22,306 bases of DNA from Purshia tridentata (GCA_003254885.1 QANT01005016.1:1-22306); one strand, 5' to 3'; shown: positions 1 through 9,158, numbered from the stretch's first letter. Numbers and translations: made by a program. The notes: generated by a model from the sequence alone, not told the origin.

Positions 1-1234
1 GAAAAAAATTTTGAACATCACTAGACATTCACTTTGTTCGCTGATATTGAACACTTGTGAACATTTAATTGGAGTAAGGCCTATAATGTGAGACTCATCG
101 ATTAATAGCTTGTGACTAATTATATTTAGAAAATTTATTTAATAGAATACTCATCTCATTGTATGCATATGTATTTTGAAATGCATATATCATATAACTT
201 TGCTAATTTGTGCACAAACTAGCTTCTTGACCTATATGTACTCAAATAGCCATAACTTTTCTTAGAAAAATGCAAATAATGATCCGTAAAATTCTACAAG
301 AAGCTGACATCCGTATCTTTTCAATGATGTAAGGCTTATAATCCCGTTTGCTCCAAGGAGGTGCAATTTAATCCTAGAAGAAGGCTGATCTGCCAAGAAA
401 TTTCTAACTCCAAAAATATCAAAGTGTCCCTTTTTTATTTGTTTTATTTTCTTTGCTCTTCAACCTATAAAAACATATAAAATTAAGTTAAACTAAATTA
501 GATTCACTTAAAAATGCAACAGAAATGCAAGAACAAGAGTATAAAAATATATAAAATAATGGTCAGATCAGATTCTAGCAAGGGTGGGGGTAGGTGGGTT
601 TGTTAAAAAATGTGCTATGGATTTGCTTTACTATGTAGGGCTAAAGGATGGGTGAAGCCTTTAAAAGATTTTAAAATGAGTTGCTTTGTATAGCAATTGG
701 ATATGAGTGATTATTGATTTTTAATGACTTTGTCATTTATGATTTTCCTTTTTCATTAAGAAATTCATTGCTTTTGCAAATTATTTGTCTTTTTTACATT
801 ACATTTTAAGGATTCTTTCTTCACAAGAAAATATACAACATATACGCTAGCCTTTCACATTAAAAGTATGCAGAAATATGTTAAGATAAAGCCAGAAAGC
901 TCAAGTAGTACTTGCAGAAATACTATAATTACAAAAACAAAAATAAAAGAATGATGTGTATTATTTAATTAAGTATAAATTAATTAAGATCATTTAATTT
1001 AGCTTGGATAAATATGATATTAATTTTATATTAAAAATAATGGTGATGTGTATAATCACAAAAATAATAAAAGAATGATGTGAAGTATTTTATTTTGCCA
1101 CATAGGATTATGGCACAAAATACTTGTGCCATAATGTGGCACAAAATCTTTTCCCTTTATGAATATCTATATAGCAAGGAGCTTGCAAAAGTAGTGGTAC
1201 ATAAGCAGTTTCTATATTCAGATGGACTTATTGA
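1..1234. other. AT-rich intergenic spacer
   Basis: No gene is supported here. The stretch is AT-rich, and the only open frame that reaches 100 codons lacks recognisable protein features and runs into the MITE that starts at 1235. A short phrase (aaaagaatgatgtg) occurs twice, near 945 and near 1070, so part of the spacer is locally duplicated. A perfect hairpin lies at 1108-1134 and is listed separately. Confidence 0.6.
1108..1134. repeat. Perfect short hairpin in spacer
   Basis: TTATGGCACAA (1108-1118) is followed by a 5-base loop and its exact reverse complement TTGTGCCATAA (1124-1134). A third partial copy, tggcacaaaa, follows at about 1137. It is not followed by a T-run and is not at the end of a gene, so a terminator role is not supported. 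It may be the remnant of a small inverted-repeat element. Confidence 0.5.
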
Positions 1235-1643
1235 TAGGTGTACAATGGGCTGGGCCCAGCCTAGTCAATTTAAAAAATATCCATTTGTGTCATGCTCGGG
1301 CCAATCCATTTATAATTGTCGCCCAATTAATTATTTTAAGTTTATATTATTATTAATAAATCAAAATTTTAATTTTAAAAATTAATTAACAATGTTAATA
1401 TAAATTTAAAAACTAGTGATTAATAACAAATAAGTTTTTAATTGAATATATATTATATTCATGGAACTAAAAATTATTCTTTAAATTTTAAAAAAATAAT
1501 TGAGAAACTAATATAAACAAGCTAGCCCATAACAGACTCGTGCTAGCCTGGCCCACAAAATAGAAAACCTTGGTTTGGTCCGACTCATAAGTATGGGTTG
1601 GACTGACTTTAAATGGGTCAGCCCGGCCAGTTGTACTCCTCTA
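1235..1643. mobile_element. hAT-type MITE, about 409 bp
   Basis: The left end reads TAGGTGTACAATGGGCTGGG. The right end, read on the opposite strand, is TAGAGGAGTACAACTGGCCG, giving an imperfect terminal inverted repeat of TAGg.GTACAA type followed by a GGGC/GCCC-rich subterminal zone at both ends. The flanks are CTTATTGA (1227-1234) and CTTATTAA (1644-1651), a 7-of-8 match that fits the 8-bp target duplication of the hAT superfamily. The interior is AT-rich and has no coding capacity, so any mobility would depend on a transposase supplied elsewhere. Confidence 0.72.
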
Positions 1644-1901
1644 CTTATTAATTAGTTGTATTAATTGTAATATATATTTGTTTAAATTGCACAAAAATTG
1701 TTTTGTAATTCACTTTTCAATTTTCATGCATGTAGTGTTGGGCAACCATGATTACAGGGTGATGCAGAGGCTCAACTAATCCCCCTTCTCAACAAGCCTT
1801 GTAAAATTAAAATGCAAGAAGTATGGGAATAATGCAATGCAGAAAGGTTAAAAAGTTGGTCTCAAAGTTTTTATGTTTGGCTTTTTGTCCCCCACTGTCA
1901 A
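1644..1901. other. Spacer between two MITEs
   Basis: About 250 bp of ordinary intergenic sequence between the hAT-type MITE and the foldback MITE. No open frame, repeat or regulatory motif that can be supported was seen. Confidence 0.5.
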
Positions 1902-2214
1902 TAAGGCCTCGTTTGGTGCATAGGATTTGATAGGGTAGGATAAATGACAAAATCATGTGTGTTTAAAGAAGAAGATGAAAAGTGTTTTCTTACTTAAAAG
2001 AATAAGATGAGAATAAGATAGATTAGCTATGAGGGAAAACTTATCCCCCTTAATCCCACCATTTTGAGGGGGATTGGAAGGGATAAGTTTTTTCCTATGG
2101 TTAGTCCATCTTTTTTTCCATTTCTTCCTTAAAGTTAGAAGTTTCTACTTTAAATAAACATGATTTTGTCATTTATCCTATCCTATCAAATCATATACAC
2201 CAAACGAGACCTTA
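1902..2214. mobile_element. Foldback (Tourist/Harbinger-like) MITE, about 313 bp
   Basis: The left end (1902 to about 1956, TAAGGCCTCGTTTGGTGCAT onward) is nearly the reverse complement of the right end (about 2159-2214, ending CACCAAACGAGACCTTA). The inverted repeat continues inward: tagggtaggataaatgac pairs with gtcatttatcctatccta. The centre also folds on itself, aacttatccccctt near 2039 pairing with gggataagtt near 2081, so the whole element can form one long hairpin. There is no coding sequence. GGCCTCGTTTGG-type ends next to TAA/TTA suggest a PIF/Harbinger (Tourist-like) family. The target duplication is ambiguous because TAA on the left and TTA on the right can also be read as part of the inverted repeat. 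Confidence 0.75.
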
Positions 2215-2590
2215 GTACTTATGTCTGATCCTATTCTATAGATAAATGTAGTTGATGCTATCATGGAAGTGTATAAATTTACAAAAATCTAGGCCGAAGA
2301 TCCTTATTTGTGCACCTAAGAATTTCTCTTGGGAAGGTTTAAAATGCAACTACAGCGCCACACTGCCCCGTATTATTTACCTGTGAGTCCTGCTGGGATA
2401 CTAGTATTAATGCAATTTTTTCATTTCCTTCTTTTTTGCAGTTTTGAAGTAAAGAAAATACAAATAAAATAGAGAGGGACTTGGTCTTGAGACGTGTATA
2501 ATCCTTGGTATGTTCTTTGAATATTTGTTGTTGTACCTTGAATTTCTTTTCTTGAATTTTGACAAGCACCATTTATATGTCATGATTTAG
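2215..2590. other. Spacer before hAT remnant
   Basis: No supported gene. The 77-codon open frame on the minus strand (2339-2572) has no recognisable domain and is not linked to any neighbour. The stretch ends where sequence of the type GCACCAATACAGATACGACA (from 2594) marks the probable terminal zone of the hAT element. Confidence 0.5.
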
Positions 2591-2821
2591 GAAGCACCAA
2601 TACAGATACGACACTAATACGCTACACGGCATAATTCATAAAATAAGTTCCAAATAAATATAAAGTAAAACACTACATAAAACATGATCCAAATAAAACA
2701 TAAGTTCTTAATCAACTTCATTCATCATCATCACCATCACCATCATCGGTAAATAGCATGGCCTCTAAGTCGGGTTCATCAAGGGAAAGGTCTGCAATTT
2801 CAAGCATCCCAGCATTCTCCA

Positions 2822-2935
2822 AGTCCATGGAATCAAATCCATCTCCTCCAACATCCAACACAATATTTATTAGTTAAAATCAAGTTATTACATCCTAGTC
2901 CATGGAATCAAATCCATCTCCTCCAACATCCCACA
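2822..2935. repeat. Partial duplication, 75-bp spacing, in hAT 3' end
   Basis: The phrase agtccatggaatcaaatcc and the bases that follow it occur at 2822 and again at 2897. About 39 bp are shared and the spacing is 75 bp. On the minus strand the copy at 2897 ends in a TAG stop, whereas the copy at 2822 reads on (FDSMDLENAGMLEIADL) into the acidic tail. The duplication therefore truncates the reading frame. Confidence 0.75.
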
Positions 2936-3416
2936 TCCAAGACACACCTTCATGGTTGATTGGGTTTTTCCTTGATAAAAGACGAAGGTTATAATGCACA
3001 TACACCAAATCTTCTACTTTTTGTGGTGTTTTTTGGTTCCTCTTCATTGAGTGTATGAAACTGTATGTGCTCCAATTTCTTTCACAACATGAAGAGGAAC
3101 AAGGTTGTCCAAGTAGTTTCAAAGCTATGGATTGGAAGGTTGGGGTAGAAGATCCATGGACAACCCACTATAAAGCCGGAGGCATAAAAGCTCTATCATT
3201 AATAGAATCACCTATTGCAAAATCTTCAAGGCATGCCGAAAAACAACCATACTCCATATTGAAATTTCTTCGCTCTGTTTCAGTACCAAAATATCTTTGA
3301 CACACATTTTTTTTTCTTTCATTTGAAATCTCCTTGTCTTTGTGTGGAGCAACAGGATTGGGAGCCTCAGCAAGCCATTCCTTACTATAATACCTAAAGG
3401 TAGTGGTAATTAACAA
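2895..3416 (-). pseudogene. hAT C-terminal dimerisation region, interrupted
   Basis: After YYSKEWL the frame continues to MPPAL and an in-frame TAG at 3168-3170. Without changing frame it goes on as WVVHGSSTPTFQSIALKLLG, QPCSSSCCERNWSTYSFIHS and VEDLVYVHYNLRLLSRK. This is the conserved hAT dimerisation domain (hAT-C), whose W, HG, IA..L, S.CERNWS and L.YVH positions are all visible. The frame then stops at 2895-2897 because of a local 75-bp duplication. The premature stop splits what would otherwise be one continuous domain. Confidence 0.82.
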
Positions 3417-3487
3417 ATTATAAGATTATAGTGACAAAACCAAATATAAAAAATTTACTAAGTAGTAAAGACATTAAAAAAAGTTGC
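3394..3487 (-). other. Predicted 94-bp intron with GC donor in hAT gene
   Basis: On the minus strand the exon ends ...AATCCTAG and the intron begins GCAACTTTTTTT. It ends ...CACTACCTTTAG before GTATTATAGTAAGGAATGG. Joining the flanks gives an arginine codon split AG|G and restores the hAT motif NP-R-YYSKEW in phase. The donor is GC rather than GT, either a true GC-AG intron or a mutated GT. Confidence 0.62.
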
Positions 3488-4032
3488 CTAGGATTAAAAG
3501 AATGTGCCAAACAATGAAGTGGTGTACTACACATAGTCCATTGCTCCACTAAAATTCCATGCACAACATCATAAAACCTTGATTCTTCATAAAGTTCTCT
3601 GCCTTCTCTTTTATAAGTAGCCTCTTTCACTTTATCTCTCATAGAATCCCACCACTCATAAATCAAGTGAAGACAAACTGTATCCATTTCGGCCATTCTA
3701 AGCATCTCATAAATTGGAGCGGTAAAGCTAAGTATATAGTCAATGTCACTCCAAAAGTCCTCATCTAATATCTTATCTTTGATACTTCTTGCTTTTTCAA
3801 CATCATCTTTTCTGTATGAATCCCATTCGTCACTAATCACCATGTGCTCAAGCCTTACTTTATTTGCCTAAACCTTTTAAGCATCACAATTGTGGAGGTA
3901 AAGCGTGTTTCAGAAACAGAGAGCAACTTCAATTTGCAACATTGCATTGCTAATCTCATACTATGGTTCATGATAAAATGTTTTATCATGAAAACGTTTT
4001 CAGAAATCTTTGCAATCCAACCACATTGGAAC

Positions 4033-4294
4033 ATAATATCATCATATCTTGGACTTGTAAATGGTGAGAAAATTCCCTTCAAAGCAAGATTGAGGGTATG
4101 GACAACACATAGTTTCCAAAAGATGTGGGGAAAATTGGCTTCAATGAGTAATCCAGCCGCCTTATAATATCATCATATCTTGGACTTGTAGATGGTGAGA
4201 AAATTCCCTTCAAAGCAAGATTGAGGGTATGGACAACACATAGTTTCCAAAAGATGTGGGGAAAATTAGCTTCAATGAGTAATCCAGGCGCCTT
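4033..4294. repeat. 131-bp tandem duplication inside hAT transposase core
   Basis: Unit 1 is 4033-4163 and unit 2 is 4164-4294. They are aligned at constant offset 131, starting ATAATATCATCATATCTTGG and ending in a CC-GCGCCTT or CC-GCCGCCTT phrase. Only a few mismatches are seen (for example taaatgg/tagatgg, attggct/attagct, ccagccg/ccaggcg). Since 131 is not a multiple of 3, the duplication shifts the frame. Confidence 0.9.
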
Positions 4295-4495
4295 GCAAAC
4301 TGGAGCATTATCAGTAATTACTTGAACCACATTTTGTGGGCTAATATCCTTGATAGTCTCAATAAGCAAGTTAGAAATGCAGAATTTGTCTTTTTGAGTA
4401 CCTTCACAATTTATTGCCTTCAAGAACATAGACCCACTTCCACAAGCAGCCATAATTATTAATAAAGGGTCTTTGTGAATTTGACCACCCATCAC
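4079..4495 (-). pseudogene. hAT transposase core fragment (DUF659-like)
   Basis: A 138-codon open frame carries the diagnostic series LLIIMAACGSGSMFLKAINC, ISNLLIETIKDISPQNVVQV, ITDNAPVCKAPGLLIEANFP and CVVHTLNLALKGIFS. This is the catalytic-core region (DUF659/RNase H-like) of hAT transposases. The ITDNA motif holds the conserved aspartate of the family. The last 40 or so codons derive from the second unit of a tandem duplication and fall out of the correct frame. Confidence 0.85.
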
Positions 4496-4906
4496 TGCAT
4501 ATTAACACCCTTCTCAGTCCATGTACTCTTAATTGGTTCTAAGAACTTCTCAATATTGGCCTTCTTTTTTTCGAGAAGTGTAGTTCGCAATCTGTTGTAA
4601 CTTAGAGGGACATAACCTAGAATTGGGTTAGAACAAGTACGAGTGTATGAACTCACATAATTAAGGTTCCTTGCAAAGTGAAATTATAAACCACCCGTAT
4701 AAAACATTCTTGCAATGTCACCATCCAATTCTTCTCTTGCGGCCATGTTGAAGGCTTTCTCAATAGCTCCACCCATTGCCTTCCTCTTCTTTTGTGCTAC
4801 AACATCTTCATATATTGAATTCATTCGCATAGATTGCATAGTACCACTGAAAGAAGATGTTTTGGATAAAGGAACATGTCAAGATAAAGATTGTTGCACC
4901 TTTATT

Positions 4907-5140
4907 TTAGCTTCTTCTACTACTCTTTGCAACTCTGCTCTTTCCGGAAATTTGTAATAGATGACTATACACTCTAGAGTACAATCCGCTAAAATTAACA
5001 CCACAAAAATTGCATGTAAACATAGTATTTCCACAAGCATTCCCCTTTTTCTCAAGTTTTTTCACATACGTCCATAATGGAGCACTATAATTCACCTCAA
5101 TTTCATCAACCACATTAGAATTTGAAGTTGAAATAATTTC
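4907..5140 (-). pseudogene. Exon fragment with BED-type zinc finger of hAT transposase
   Basis: The frame reads WTYVKKLEKKG, then FTCNFCGVNFSG with the CxxC pair, and then YSRVYSHLLQISGK with the HL of the finger. This is the usual start of plant hAT transposases and is their DNA-binding part. The frame stays open upstream to a plausible 3' splice site: on the minus strand tttatctag precedes gaaattatttc, putting the exon start at 5140. There is no ATG directly before the finger in this exon, so the start codon would lie in an upstream exon or has been lost. Confidence 0.8.
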
Positions 5141-5601
5141 CTAGATAAATGAATGACTAACTAAGAAACCATTTAAAAAAAATTAACATAAATCTAAGAA
5201 GCATAATCATATGATGATATCACTAGATTAATTGAAATATTAATACAAAGAAATTATTTGAAACCCATATTAATTAATTGAAACCCACATAAAAAACTAT
5301 TATTCAAACTATAATTAATTAGAACTCAACACCAATTAATTGAAGCCCAAATGCCCAAATTGCCCAATTCACCCACAGCATAAAAATCAGCCCAAAAAAT
5401 CCAATCCAAACATTAATCACCAAATTAGCGAATAGCCCTAAACCAATCCAAACATTAATCACCATATATATATATATATTGTATATACCCAAATAGCCTA
5501 AAAAATAACTAACATGAAGGAAGGAAGACATTAGGGAAGCAGAGAAGGCAGCCATTCATACAACGCACATGAGTATAGAGTACCCAAGTTGAAAAACTTA
5601 C
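5141..5601 (-). other. Predicted intron in the 5' part of the hAT gene
   Basis: On the minus strand a strong donor (CTGAG before GTAAGTTTTT, intron base 1 at 5601) lies upstream of the acceptor tttatctag (ending 5141) that opens the BED-finger exon. This gives an intron of about 461 bp. It contains an (AT)n run near 5463-5480 and a duplicated phrase ccaatccaaacattaatcac (near 5402 and 5444). The donor exon (from 5602 upward) has no clear long coding frame and may be the 5' untranslated leader. This is inference from splice signals only. Confidence 0.5.
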
Positions 5602-5717
5602 CTCAGCCTGCAATGGTGACAACGACCCTCGATGCGGCTATGAGTTCATTCTTCGCCTTCAATCTTCTTCTCCTTTTAGATCTTTCTCTTATTTCTTTTA
5701 TGTTTTTAGTGCTCTAT

Positions 5718-5896
5718 TTTATGAAAAGCCCTAAGTCCCAATCCCTTAGTTTCGTCAATCAGATGGAGAGATCAGGGAGGTCTTTGTTAATTTCATAATT
5801 TACCAATTTATGAAAAGCCCTAAGTCCCAATCCCTTAGTTTTGTCAATCGGATGGAGAGATCAGGGAGGTCTTTGTTAATTTCATAATTTACCAAT
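5718..5896. repeat. 89-bp tandem duplication upstream of hAT gene
   Basis: TTTATGAAAAGCCCTAAGTC starts at 5718 and again at 5807, and both units run to ataatttaccaat. The spacing is 89 bp, with only single-base differences seen (ttcgtcaatca versus ttttgtcaatcg). It lies in the probable 5' flank or leader of the hAT transposase gene. Confidence 0.9.
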
Positions 5897-6100
5897 ATAT
5901 ATTTTATATTTCAATTAGACCCTATTTAATTCAAAATAATTGAAAAATGTCCCTGCCATATCTTAACCGTATTAGTAGTGTACCATGTAGTATCCGAACT
6001 GTATCCAAAAGTCCAATACAAAAGTCAACGGATACGGCATTTGGAGTATCCGATACCACAAGTGCACTGATACTGCACCAATACGGCACTATACCGATGA

Positions 6101-6896
6101 CGAAACTAGTCTCATCTTCTAACTTGTTCTCCTCTCTCTTCCCCTACCATTCTTTTTCTCTGAATCCCAGCCAAATATCTGAATCAAATCTATACAAGTT
6201 TGAAACCCTTGTCGGTGGGTTTTTCGATTTCGGCGACAACGAGGCATGAAACCACCTCTTCCTCCTCCTCTCACCACGACGAGCACATGGGTGTATTAAC
6301 TTTGTCCCATCGACTGCCGTAGGCTGTGTTTCGAAGAAAACTAGTCGGTAGGCCCAATACGAGTTTTGGGGAAATTATGAGTTCGTTGAAGTGATCGGTA
6401 GTGGTAGTCACAAAGACGCGGTTCTCAATTTTTGTATTGAATCGTCATTCCAATTTTTGTATTTGCGATATTGGTAGGCTAACGATCGTTTATTGCTACA
6501 ATGAATGTTTTATGTTGTGAATTTGGTTATTATAAAATTTGCTACAATGTAATGCTTAGAACTGAAGCAAGGCTATGTATGTTAGCATTTGGCTACAGTG
6601 AATGTGTGTATGCCAATGTATATATACTATGTGTATGATTGCGAGTTACTCACAAAATATTTAGTTATACACAATATTGTACTTTTTTGCAGGCATATTA
6701 TCATCAAAGATTCATCTAATTCGAAGGTGCAGTTACGATGGCGGACCCTTGGAAAAGGTTTAGCGTTTTTCCCAACAACTAGTTATCAAAGTTTTTGACT
6801 GAAATTATTTTCTTGATACGTGGAGCTGTCTTACTTATCTTACAAATTATATTTGAATCCTCATGATATGACTCCAATGATTGCAGATGTGACTCC
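6101..6896. other. Spacer between hAT remnant and CACTA-like array
   Basis: No gene is supported. A 100-codon frame ending at 6249 starts inside the GTATCC-rich hAT end and shows no known domain. A 69-codon frame near 6589-6798 is likewise unrecognised. Words such as tttttgcag (near 6685) resemble splice acceptors, but no coherent exon series follows. Confidence 0.45.
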
Positions 6897-7215
6897 CACT
6901 ACAAGAAAAAAGAGTTTGGGCTACGAACAACATTTTGTCACCCCAGAATTCAATGGGCGACGCAATAGTCAATTTGTCGCCTTAGATCCAAAAGGTTTGG
7001 GCAACAGACAAATTCGTCACTTAAAGGAGCTTGGGGCGGTGGAAAAGAAAAAAGTCTCCCAAAGTAAATTTTGGGCGACAAAATAGACGCATAGTCCAAA
7101 AAAGCGATCAGAATTGAAGTTTGGGTGACGACGTCAAAATTTTGTCACCCAAACCTTTTGGGGAGATGAAAACATTTCGGGCGACAGTAGTATTTTTGTC
7201 GCCCAAAGCATTTGG
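6897..7215. repeat. Left terminus and first GGGCGACGAA repeat block
   Basis: Besides the CACTACAAGAAAA end, the block contains matched pairs: gggcgacgcaatagtcaatttgtcgcc (from 6955), tttgggtgacg...tttgtcacccaaa (near 7120-7150) and cgggcgacag...tttgtcgcccaaag (7177-7207). Each pair is an inverted repeat of roughly 10 bp around a spacer of about 10-12 bp. This is the usual look of CACTA transposase-binding subterminal repeats. Confidence 0.7.
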
Positions 7216-7550
7216 TTCTAAACGAAAACAAAGGCATCGCCCTAATTACAATTTAATTGGACGAATTTGCTCAATTTTAGGTATGGATGAACATAACTAC
7301 ATAGTGATAATAACAATTTATTATAAATAAAAAAATATTTACAATAAATTACAGGTTACGTTCTTTCTTTCCTATAGAGAACATGTTGGTCCTAAATATA
7401 GAAACATAGACATTGTTGGTCAGATAAAGGCCGATTGGTCTGATTTTTTCTAGGGATCATCATCCCCCTTCAAAGATCACCCTGTCAAAAATGAGTTCAA
7501 TCGGAGTTGTGGAAGTTAGGTAACGGAAGACAAAAGTACAAAGAATATTA

Positions 7551-7555
7551 AAACT
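7551..7555. repeat. Target duplication AAACT, left of solo LTR
   Basis: AAACT lies directly before the TG terminus and is repeated exactly at 9154-9158 directly after the CA terminus. A 5-bp duplication is typical of LTR retrotransposon integration. Confidence 0.65.
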
Positions 7556-9153
7556 TGTTGAAGTTTGGTACAAAGTGCTTTAACACCCTAAAACACCTAA
7601 ATAAAACGATGATCACTGATCTGACCCAATTTTAAAACTATTTGACAAGACTGAACCAATCAAACACACTTATGTCTGCTCGACAGAAGCACAACTCGAG
7701 AAACACAACCAACTAGCAATTCAAGTATTTATGTGAGGAGTGACAACCTAGACACTCAAAGATCCATCAAAGTAGGCATCTCAGTGCTAGCCACAACTAA
7801 AGTGAGATGTGAGATGCTAGATTATATTCAGTTCATCAGATGCAACATAATCAATCATAAGTCATAGTGTGATGCCATATACCAAGGGAATAAACACAAG
7901 CTATATAAGACCCAAATAAACCCAGCAATCACAAGGAGGAAACAGACAAGTTGTTCACCCAGAAAAACCTCAAAGGGTTAAAAAACTGGGGGTCTTATCC
8001 GCTAACCGGGCAATCCAATATGTTGAGGTTCAATACAAAGTCTATATCAGCACACAAGCTCATTTACTTACTCTAAAGCTAAGTAGCAGCTAGCATACCC
8101 ACTTTGTGCAACCATCAACCAACAAGCCAAGAGTCATTTACGTTGTTTGCAGCTCTATCCTCTAGCTCATCAACACGTAGCACCCCATTTGCAGCTTGCT
8201 TGTGGATCTTCAAGATATGAAAGTGATATGCAATATTTTGGGTTAGCAAGATCAAATCCTTCAACCAAACAAGATTTGAAGAAGCCAATATAAACCCAAA
8301 TCTAAAAACTAGAGTGATGTGTTTATGCTTTTGAAGAAATCTGAAACCCATACACAAAACCCATTTAGTTTTTAGATAAAACAAATCAAGAGATGAACAC
8401 AAGAAAATTTTCAAAGAAAAACTTTCAACTCTTGAAAAATAAAATACCCATTTGGTCTCACAAAAACACTCAGCTCAAAGGCTGCTCAAAACATACCAAA
8501 AATGTGAGTCACAAAAAGAATGAAGGGCTGCCCGTACCTTGTAGCAGCAGCCACACACGCACACCCACACCGTTCCACATGGCAGCCAATAATAGGCTCA
8601 AGTCCTAACAAACTTTCAGGACAGCTCATAGCCGAATATGCCAAAGGGAATCTGAAGATTCGTGTGGGAGAGGGGCTGAGTTGTTTTGGGTAAGTTTCCA
8701 TTTTCAGAAAAAAGATTTGGAGAAGATGATGAATAGTGCAAAATGAAAACCCATTAAAAACTGATGTGGGCTGGAGAATAAATGAGGAGAATAAAGGCCC
8801 AATCAAAAGAAGTCAGAAAATTAGACAAGTGCAAATACCCATTTAGGAGTGTGACCCACATAAGAGACCCTCACGTGGGATCACTTAATATTCACAACAT
8901 GGTATCTGCAATTCCCGTGCCAGAAAAGTGTAGTGAATGATATGTCATAGACTAGTCAAAACATGCACTACTCTGTGAAAAACTGATGTTGCGTGAAATG
9001 CATGGTATGGGTATTACATTAGGCATAAGGGATGTAGGACCAGCTGTGTAGACTTCATTGCACACTCAAATGTTCCTAACTTAGTCTAGAGCTTGTGTGA
9101 GATTCAAATCTAAAATAATTACAAGCTGTTTTGTCAAGGAAATTGCCAATACA
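7556..9153. mobile_element. Solo LTR of an LTR retrotransposon, 1598 bp, inserted in CACTA-like array
   Basis: The insert starts TGTTGAAGTTTGGTAC (7556) and ends GAAATTGCCAATACA (9153), with the canonical TG...CA (TGT...ACA) termini. The bases on either side are AAACT (7551-7555) and AAACT (9154-9158), an exact 5-bp target duplication. It interrupts a stretch of CACTA spacer modules. Inside, TATATAAG at 7902-7909 is a good core promoter for a U3 region, and AATAAA words at 7915, 8777 and 8790 are possible poly(A) signals. No gag-pol frame exists. The absence of coding sequence and the full TG..CA and target-duplication structure fit an LTR left after recombination. A short LTR-less derivative is less likely. 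A weak internal similarity (tgttgaggttcaatacaaagt near 8019) to the left end was noted but not explained. Confidence 0.68.
7902..7909 (+). promoter_or_regulatory. TATA box candidate within solo LTR
   Basis: TATATAAG in the context caagcTATATAAGaccc is a near-ideal plant TATA box. Its position about 350 bp into the plus-oriented LTR fits the U3/R boundary. It implies plus-strand transcription of the parent element. There is no direct evidence of activity. Confidence 0.45.
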
Positions 9154-9158
9154 AAACT
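9154..9158. repeat. Target duplication AAACT, right of solo LTR
   Basis: Exact repeat of the five bases at 7551-7555, immediately after the ...AATACA end of the insert. Confidence 0.65.

Larger units (their letters stand above)
2718..5140 (-). pseudogene. hAT transposase pseudogene (BED finger, DUF659-like core, hAT C-terminal dimerisation domain)
   Basis: Read 5' to 3' on the minus strand, the pieces appear in the order of a plant hAT transposase. First is a BED zinc finger (about 5113-4960). A linker follows with fragments such as ARMFYTGGL and NRLRTTLLEKKKANIEKFLEP. Next come an SDGW motif in another frame (about 4494), a DUF659-like core with VVQVITDNAPVCKAPG and VVHTLNLALK (4495-4079), a middle region with YEWWDSMRDKVKEAT (3843-3418), and then NPRYYSKEW and KLLGQPCSSSCCERNWSTY (3416-2895). 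The end is an acidic tail closing with DGDGDDDE and a stop at 2718-2720. The reading frame is broken by stops (for example 4684-4686, 3168-3170, 2895-2897), by frame changes near 4495, and by a 131-bp duplication. A functional enzyme cannot come from this copy. The identification rests on several independent motifs in the right order. Confidence 0.88.
2591..6100 (-). mobile_element. Degenerate hAT-superfamily DNA transposon, approximate limits
   Basis: The core is a decayed hAT transposase gene on the minus strand (separate entry). Zones rich in GATAC/GTATC words lie on both sides: 2594-2630 (GCACCAATACAGATACGACA) and about 5967-6100 (CCGTATTAGT, GTATCCG, GCACCAATACGGCAC). This matches the subterminal repeats expected near hAT ends. 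The pairing is imperfect. ACTAATACG (2612-2620) has an inverted partner at 5968-5976, but GCACCAATAC occurs in direct orientation at 2594 and 6075. No 8-bp target duplication was found, so the limits are estimates and the ends may be rearranged. Confidence 0.6.

Noticed and set aside
1080-1385. 101-codon plus-strand frame
   Set aside because: It crosses a hairpin and the left half of the hAT-type MITE. The end of the protein is AT-rich sequence read as Phe/Asn/Lys/Leu, with no recognisable domain.
3844-4167. 107-codon plus-strand frame opposite the hAT gene
   Set aside because: It is the antisense shadow of the hAT transposase remnant and ends in the 131-bp duplication.
5947-6249. 100-codon frame after the hAT element
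   Set aside because: It begins in GTATCC-rich hAT terminal sequence and shows no domain, so a chance frame is the simplest reading.
6950-7215. Regularly spaced short repeats that might suggest a CRISPR-like array
   Set aside because: The repeats are short, variable, inverted in pairs and follow a CACTA terminus in plant DNA. This is a transposon subterminal array.
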